Source of the DNA: an uncultured Spirochaetaceae bacterium | Lineage (GTDB): Bacteria; Spirochaetota; Spirochaetia; Treponematales; Treponemataceae | Direction of reading: 5' to 3' | Assembly (NCBI GenBank): GCA_902766125.1 | Contig: CACXCG010000044.1 | Location: forward strand, 1 to 49,583 | Length of the DNA: 49,583 nucleotides | In this document: positions 45,754 to 49,583 of the stretch, piece after piece | Layout: each line of letters starts with the position of its first letter | Numbering within the stretch: position 1 is the stretch's first letter | Notes under the pieces: model-generated | The model's database searches: none | Told to the model about the DNA's origin: nothing | What the model saw: only the letters and a program-made list of their open reading frames with translations | Position numbers and translations under genes: made by a program

Positions 45754-46971
45754 TTAATCAAGCTGCAGTTCACCGTCTTTTAAAAGCGTGTACGAAGAAC
45801 CGTCAGCATAAAAAATTTCTATTGTAGGATTACGCACAATACCGTCAAAATGAATCAGCGAAGGAGCATCGTTGTCGTAGTTTGCACCAATTGCAAAGTG
45901 ACAGGTTCTGAATGCTTTTTCATCTTCAAGCATGTTGCCCGTTATGTTTGCAGAAGGATTAAGACCAATGCCCAGTTCGCCAATGTTACGCGCGTTACGT
46001 GCATACACTGCACCCTGACCCGCAGGCAGTTTTCCCGACAGCTCCATTGCAAGCGATTCTTTTTCTGCAGCAATAATGTCTTTAAGCAGACGGCGTGCTT
46101 CTTCACCGCCGGTTATGTCTGTTACAAATCCACGGACAACGTTAACCGTTATGGGAGTTTTTAAAAGTGCATCTCCGTCAGAGAAAGTCATGCTTCCGTC
46201 AAAGACAATCGTTCCCTCTGTTCCTTCAGGTTTTTCTTCCTGCTGAACTTCGGTCTTGAGCATCTTTCCGTTTGCAATTGCATCTTTAACCGAAGAAACT
46301 TTTTTTGCAGCATCCGAAACAAGTGTATTTCCGTTACCCACAACAGGACTGATGAACACTTCTCCAGCAGGAACATTTCCTCCGCTTCCTGGCTGTGTAA
46401 AGTCTCCGTTATCAACTAAGGCTGTGCGCCCCGTAACCGGCACCGTTACATCAGTTCCATTGGGAGATGTAACATGAACGCTTACTGCATTGACATACCG
46501 CTCACAGATTTTTTTACAGCGCTCCCCAAGCAGCTTGTAGTCAATCTTAACCGTGCGGTCAAACATATCCTGCGTAAGACCGGGAGTCCACACGCCGCGC
46601 ATGGTTTTCTTTCCTTCAAGCAGGTAGTCAAAAATGCTGTCGTACTGAGTTCCGTCTGCACCCGCATACGGCTTTGCAACTGCCTGTGCATCTTTACCCA
46701 GCTTGCATTCAGAAATAGAAAGCACAACATCCGGCTCAGATTTTAATGCACCAATGACTGCATCTTCTGCATTGTCCATTGAAGATTTTTTTGTCTGATA
46801 CATCAGCACCGGTTTTGCATTTACTTCAAGCAGTGCGGTAAACAAATCCTGAGCAATAACTGCAGTCTCCGGATTTGCAATGATGAGTGCACGCTCATTC
46901 TTTTTTACTGCAAGTACTTCTTCAATAACCGTTTGTGCAGCTGTTTTTTCTTGTTTGTTAAAAATTCCCAT
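45754..46971 (-). CDS. M29 family aminopeptidase (aminopeptidase T/PepS type)
   Basis: A 405-residue cytosolic metallo-aminopeptidase. Family landmarks lie in the C-terminal half: GNVPAGEVFISPV, then the metal-site region GELGIGLNPSANITGNMLEDEKA and CHFAIGANYDNDAPSLIHFDG. These contain the glutamate, histidine and aspartate ligands expected in M29. The N-terminal third is the less conserved Rossmann-like domain. AAGGAA lies about 11 nt before the ATG. The gene follows the M30 lipoprotein gene by 21 nt in the same transcript, so an extracellular protease and a cytosolic peptidase are made together, consistent with peptide use as nutrient (inference). Confidence 0.88.
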   Translation of the reverse strand: MGIFNKQEKTAAQTVIEEVLAVKKNERALIIANPETAVIAQDLFTALLEVNAKPVLMYQTKKSSMDNAEDAVIGALKSEPDVVLSISECKLGKDAQAVAKPYAGADGTQYDSIFDYLLEGKKTMRGVWTPGLTQDMFDRTVKIDYKLLGERCKKICERYVNAVSVHVTSPNGTDVTVPVTGRTALVDNGDFTQPGSGGNVPAGEVFISPVVGNGNTLVSDAAKKVSSVKDAIANGKMLKTEVQQEEKPEGTEGTIVFDGSMTFSDGDALLKTPITVNVVRGFVTDITGGEEARRLLKDIIAAEKESLAMELSGKLPAGQGAVYARNARNIGELGIGLNPSANITGNMLEDEKAFRTCHFAIGANYDNDAPSLIHFDGIVRNPTIEIFYADGSSYTLLKDGELQLD

Positions 46972-46992
46972 GATGTCTTACTTCCTTAGGGG

Positions 46993-48864
46993 TTATTCTG
47001 CCAAAGTGTCAGACTGTGTGTTGCTGAATGCATCCTGAACAAAAATAACTATCTGATCTCCGGAATTAGTACGCGGAGAAAAATTAAGAGTTACCGTATC
47101 TGTTGTTGCTGTACCAATTGAATGAAGCACAAATCCATGTGGTCTTACCGGAAGCTGCACTGCAGGTCCATACAAAATAGGTCCATAATAAGTTGTTCCA
47201 CCAACTGAATACCCATAATTTGAACCAAATAAATTTATTTTAGTCAGAGCGAAACTTTCTATCAGATTTCCTCCGTCTTTGTAATGCGAGGGCAACCGGT
47301 GAGCAGCATTCGTTGCAAATGTCGGGCGGAATACACAGGCAGCAAGATACATCTTAAAAAGTTGAAGCGTAGAAAAATTATACCCAGTCTTTACATAAAT
47401 GGCATTTTTTATTGATTCCATACCAACATAACTATTCTGACTTATTTCTTTTACCAGTTCTGTTCCGCCATACTCTCGTGCAAGCCAGGCACCAAACGTG
47501 TATGCTGTTGCGTATGAAATAACTGCATCTCTTCCTTCCAGCATTTCATCTATTCCAGAATATCTGTAGTATTTGTTGAATGCAGGAAGTCTTTCTTTTC
47601 TTACCGATTCATTTAATCCCAACTGTTCGCGCATCATGTCTTCTGCAAGCATAGAAAGCATTTCGTTATACCATGCGGGATCATCATCGGCATTGGCCTT
47701 TTGTCTAAAATTAATCATGTGCTGAAATTCATGGAACAAGGTTGAAATTACCGAGCCACTCACTCCGTTACCAGAAATTCCGTTATATGCATACACAGTT
47801 TCCCCAGCACTATTTTGCGCAGTACCATTATAATTACAGAAGGCGGCATCAATATAAAAGTATTTACCTTCGTTTGAATATCTGTCTATGCGACTGGAAT
47901 CAGGATTGCGAACAAAATAATCTTTTGAGTAAAAATAACCTTCAACACCACATTCTTCTGTTTGAGAGTTTGTATGATTACCATCATTAGAATCGGTATA
48001 ATCATTACCAATATCATACACTATTATGTTCACTAAGGGACCGGTATCACAAACATTTACATCACTAAGAGATCCTGCCCAGGAACCATTAGTATAAAAC
48101 AAGGATTCAAACTCATCACCAAACACATTTCGTTCTTTTTCGTAATACTGACCAAATTTAGATGCAAGATTTTGTGCCATCGTCTGATTTATATTTTTTC
48201 CGTAGTTTGAACCATTTTGAGTGTATAAATCTTCATCAACCCAAACTAAGCAGACCGTTGTTCCATTTGCATTTGTTCCTTTTGCTGCAAGCACACAATT
48301 TTTTAAAACATAAGTCTCCATATCAACATCATTATCAACATAAAATTCTTTTTCATTGCCAACATTAAATGTAGTTGCAAAGGAATTATATGAAGTTTGA
48401 TCTATTGCAGTACGTGAGACAGGAATGCTTGAAGTATCAACATGAAATTTTTCTTTGGGAACAAAGTGTTTTAAAATTGTGTCATCATTCACGGTTTCAA
48501 CATCAGGCTCTATTGCAGTTCTCGCAGCTCCAACATACGATGCACTAGGGGTAAATGTCGTGATGCTTCCTGTTGCAATTGCATAGTTGCTTGCACCGGT
48601 ATAATACCGCGGATAATTAATAACACGATTTGAAGTATTGAAGTTAGCATACAGAATTGCTTTTCCCTGTACACCTGACAAAGTAACAGAAGTTTCACTG
48701 TTAAGCGTTATCATATAATCGCCGTTGGGAACATCTTCACCAAGATCCTCGCTTCCCGAATCATCCGTAACAAAATCAAAAATACAACCGGTAAAGCTCA
48801 GTGTCATGAATACACCGCACAGCAATGTTACCATCAATTTGTAAAAAGACTTAGCCTTATTCAT
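46993..48864 (-). CDS. Lipoprotein zinc metallopeptidase, M30 (hyicolysin) type
   Basis: 623 residues. The signal peptide ends in SFTGC (C27), a lipoprotein anchor. After a beta-rich N-terminal region of about 250 residues comes the peptidase: the zinc motif HEFQH is H378-E379-F-Q-H382, and NE401-MLSMLAEDMM supplies the probable third ligand E401. HEFQHMINF...NEMLSMLAED matches the M30 hyicolysin family. YAYNGISGNGVSGSVISTL just before is also typical. It would act at the cell surface or in the periplasm as a protease. TAAGGAG lies 6 nt before the ATG. First gene of the operon with the M29 peptidase and the small exported protein. Confidence 0.87.
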   Translation of the reverse strand: MNKAKSFYKLMVTLLCGVFMTLSFTGCIFDFVTDDSGSEDLGEDVPNGDYMITLNSETSVTLSGVQGKAILYANFNTSNRVINYPRYYTGASNYAIATGSITTFTPSASYVGAARTAIEPDVETVNDDTILKHFVPKEKFHVDTSSIPVSRTAIDQTSYNSFATTFNVGNEKEFYVDNDVDMETYVLKNCVLAAKGTNANGTTVCLVWVDEDLYTQNGSNYGKNINQTMAQNLASKFGQYYEKERNVFGDEFESLFYTNGSWAGSLSDVNVCDTGPLVNIIVYDIGNDYTDSNDGNHTNSQTEECGVEGYFYSKDYFVRNPDSSRIDRYSNEGKYFYIDAAFCNYNGTAQNSAGETVYAYNGISGNGVSGSVISTLFHEFQHMINFRQKANADDDPAWYNEMLSMLAEDMMREQLGLNESVRKERLPAFNKYYRYSGIDEMLEGRDAVISYATAYTFGAWLAREYGGTELVKEISQNSYVGMESIKNAIYVKTGYNFSTLQLFKMYLAACVFRPTFATNAAHRLPSHYKDGGNLIESFALTKINLFGSNYGYSVGGTTYYGPILYGPAVQLPVRPHGFVLHSIGTATTDTVTLNFSPRTNSGDQIVIFVQDAFSNTQSDTLAE

Positions 48865-48909
48865 TAAAAACTCCTTACAACAAGCTAATGTTCAATGTAT
48901 CATTGTATC

Positions 48910-48918
48910 ATTATAACA
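48910..48918 (-). promoter_or_regulatory. Promoter (-10) of the M30-M29 operon
   Basis: On the minus strand an extended -10, TGTTATAAT (TATAAT at 48910-48915), lies about 45 bp before the M30 ATG, with a weak -35. The leader carries TAAGGAG, so this operon is of the conventional type. Confidence 0.5.
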
Positions 48919-48998
48919 AATTTGTTTAAAGGAAAATTACAGATAAGAAAAACACAAGTGCAAGTCATTTTTATAGCATACACGCAACACAGGAGCTT

Positions 48999-49007
48999 TG
49001 GTATCAT
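48999..49007 (+). promoter_or_regulatory. Extended -10 of the rsmE gene, leaderless type
   Basis: TGGTATCAT (-10 TATCAT at 49002-49007), then 6 bp to the ATG at 49014. No good -35 and no Shine-Dalgarno site. Confidence 0.5.
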
Positions 49008-49013
49008 TTGAGC

Positions 49014-49583
49014 ATGAACATCTGTCTGTTTACTCCAGAAGAAATTACGCAGCCCCTTCCGTTAAAGGATGAACGTGCACGGCATATTATCAAAGTGCTG
49101 CACAAAACTTCCGGCGATACATTTTCTGCAGGAATTATCGGCTGCGCTTCGGGAACAGCAACCATTACTTCGATTACAGACGGAACTTTGTCTTTTACGT
49201 TTACTGCAGAAGGAGACGGTAAACCGCTGTATCCCCTGGTAATGATCATAGGCTTTCCGCGTCCCATTCAGCTTAAGAGGCTGTTACGCGACATGGCATC
49301 GCTGGGAGTAAGCGAAGTGCATTTGACTGCAACCCAGCTGGGAGAAAAATCATATCTTCAGTCAGACCTTGCAACCACTGACGCAGGATACCGCATGCTC
49401 TTGGACGGAAGTGCACAGGCAGCTTCAACACATATTCCGCAGTTACGCATGCATCAGTCACTGAAAGAATGTCTTTCGTATCTGCAGACCGCACACGCTG
49501 ATGCTCAGCACTTACTTGCTTTGGATAACGTTCGTGCAGCCGGAAGTCTGAACGCATACCTGAGCAAAAGTCGCAATGCTGAC
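49014..49583 (+). CDS. rsmE: 16S rRNA (uracil1498-N3)-methyltransferase RsmE, 5' part
   Basis: The frame begins MNICLFTPEE and stays open to the right edge; 190 residues are visible of about 240-250 expected. The N-terminal PUA-like part has RARHIIKVLHKTSGD. The start of the SPOUT domain is GFPRPIQLKRLLRDMASLGV, matching the RsmE pattern where the substrate-side basic residues precede KATELGV. It continues through TATQLGEKSY and LLDGSAQAASTHIPQL, the counterpart of the conserved EQS-R-x-x-P segment although less canonical (S and A replace Q and R). The SAM-binding knot lies beyond the window. It methylates U1498 of 16S rRNA. The -10 box 6 bp upstream supports the start. Confidence 0.85.
   Translation, partial: MNICLFTPEEITQPLPLKDERARHIIKVLHKTSGDTFSAGIIGCASGTATITSITDGTLSFTFTAEGDGKPLYPLVMIIGFPRPIQLKRLLRDMASLGVSEVHLTATQLGEKSYLQSDLATTDAGYRMLLDGSAQAASTHIPQLRMHQSLKECLSYLQTAHADAQHLLALDNVRAAGSLNAYLSKSRNAD

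Noticed and set aside
1..49583. CRISPR arrays, tRNA or rRNA genes, insertion sequences, prophage
   Set aside because: I found no regularly spaced repeats, cloverleaf-like sequence, transposase or integrase motifs on either strand.

Overview
The window looks like a chromosomal segment of a spirochaete, most probably a Treponema-type organism. The evidence is relaxed spirochaetal lipoboxes on exported proteins, a GGGtGRT-family gene, an M30-type zinc peptidase lipoprotein, a 7-TM receptor fused to GGDEF/EAL domains, and very large Ig-repeat surface proteins in a double-membrane setting. The species cannot be named from this sequence alone. There are no rRNA or tRNA genes, CRISPR arrays, transposases or phage genes that I can see.

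Layout. 1-6.5 kb: 3' part of a GGGtGRT gene with a duplicated 3' end and a stem-loop cluster, an AlkD-like glycosylase (-), a membrane-tethered serine hydrolase (+), a patch of decayed gene fragments (about 3.0-4.0 kb), a Nudix hydrolase and a GH3 glycosidase. 6.5-9.05 kb: a uracil salvage operon (uracil phosphoribosyltransferase, then uracil permease) behind a promoter framed by a 10-bp inverted repeat. 9.05-14.7 kb, minus strand: an exported putative glycosidase (DUF4015), mnmE and a YkgJ-type cysteine-cluster protein, then a separate M18 aminopeptidase with its own terminator. 14.7-16.7 kb: a membrane EAL protein with a degenerate GGDEF domain. 16.7-16.9 kb: a run of perfect stem-loops. 16.9-43.0 kb, minus strand: one operon of three giant genes (2063, about 3395 and 3233 codons) filling just over half of the window. 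43.3-45.3 kb: a sirtuin, a small helical protein (-) and a lone ABC ATPase. 45.3-48.9 kb, minus strand: an M30 metallopeptidase lipoprotein, an M29 aminopeptidase and a small exported protein. 49.0 kb to the end: 5' part of rsmE.

The most interesting part is the giant operon. Its first gene encodes a signal peptide, a long series of Ig-like domains and a C-terminal segment of about 180 residues that looks like an outer-membrane beta-barrel ending in Phe. The second and third genes encode collinear, divergent paralogues: lipoproteins of about 350 kDa with Ig-like repeats, DxNxDG calcium-type loops and a propeller-like C-terminal region. They plausibly form one surface assembly; that is inference.

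A second theme is transcription start architecture. Seven genes have a recognisable -10 hexamer ending exactly 6 bp (one case 7 bp) before the ATG and no Shine-Dalgarno sequence, usually with a -35 box 17-18 bp upstream; an eighth fits more weakly. These look leaderless. Genes inside operons, and some operon-first genes (upp, the giant operon, the M30 gene), use a conventional Shine-Dalgarno leader. This rule also corrects several start codons.
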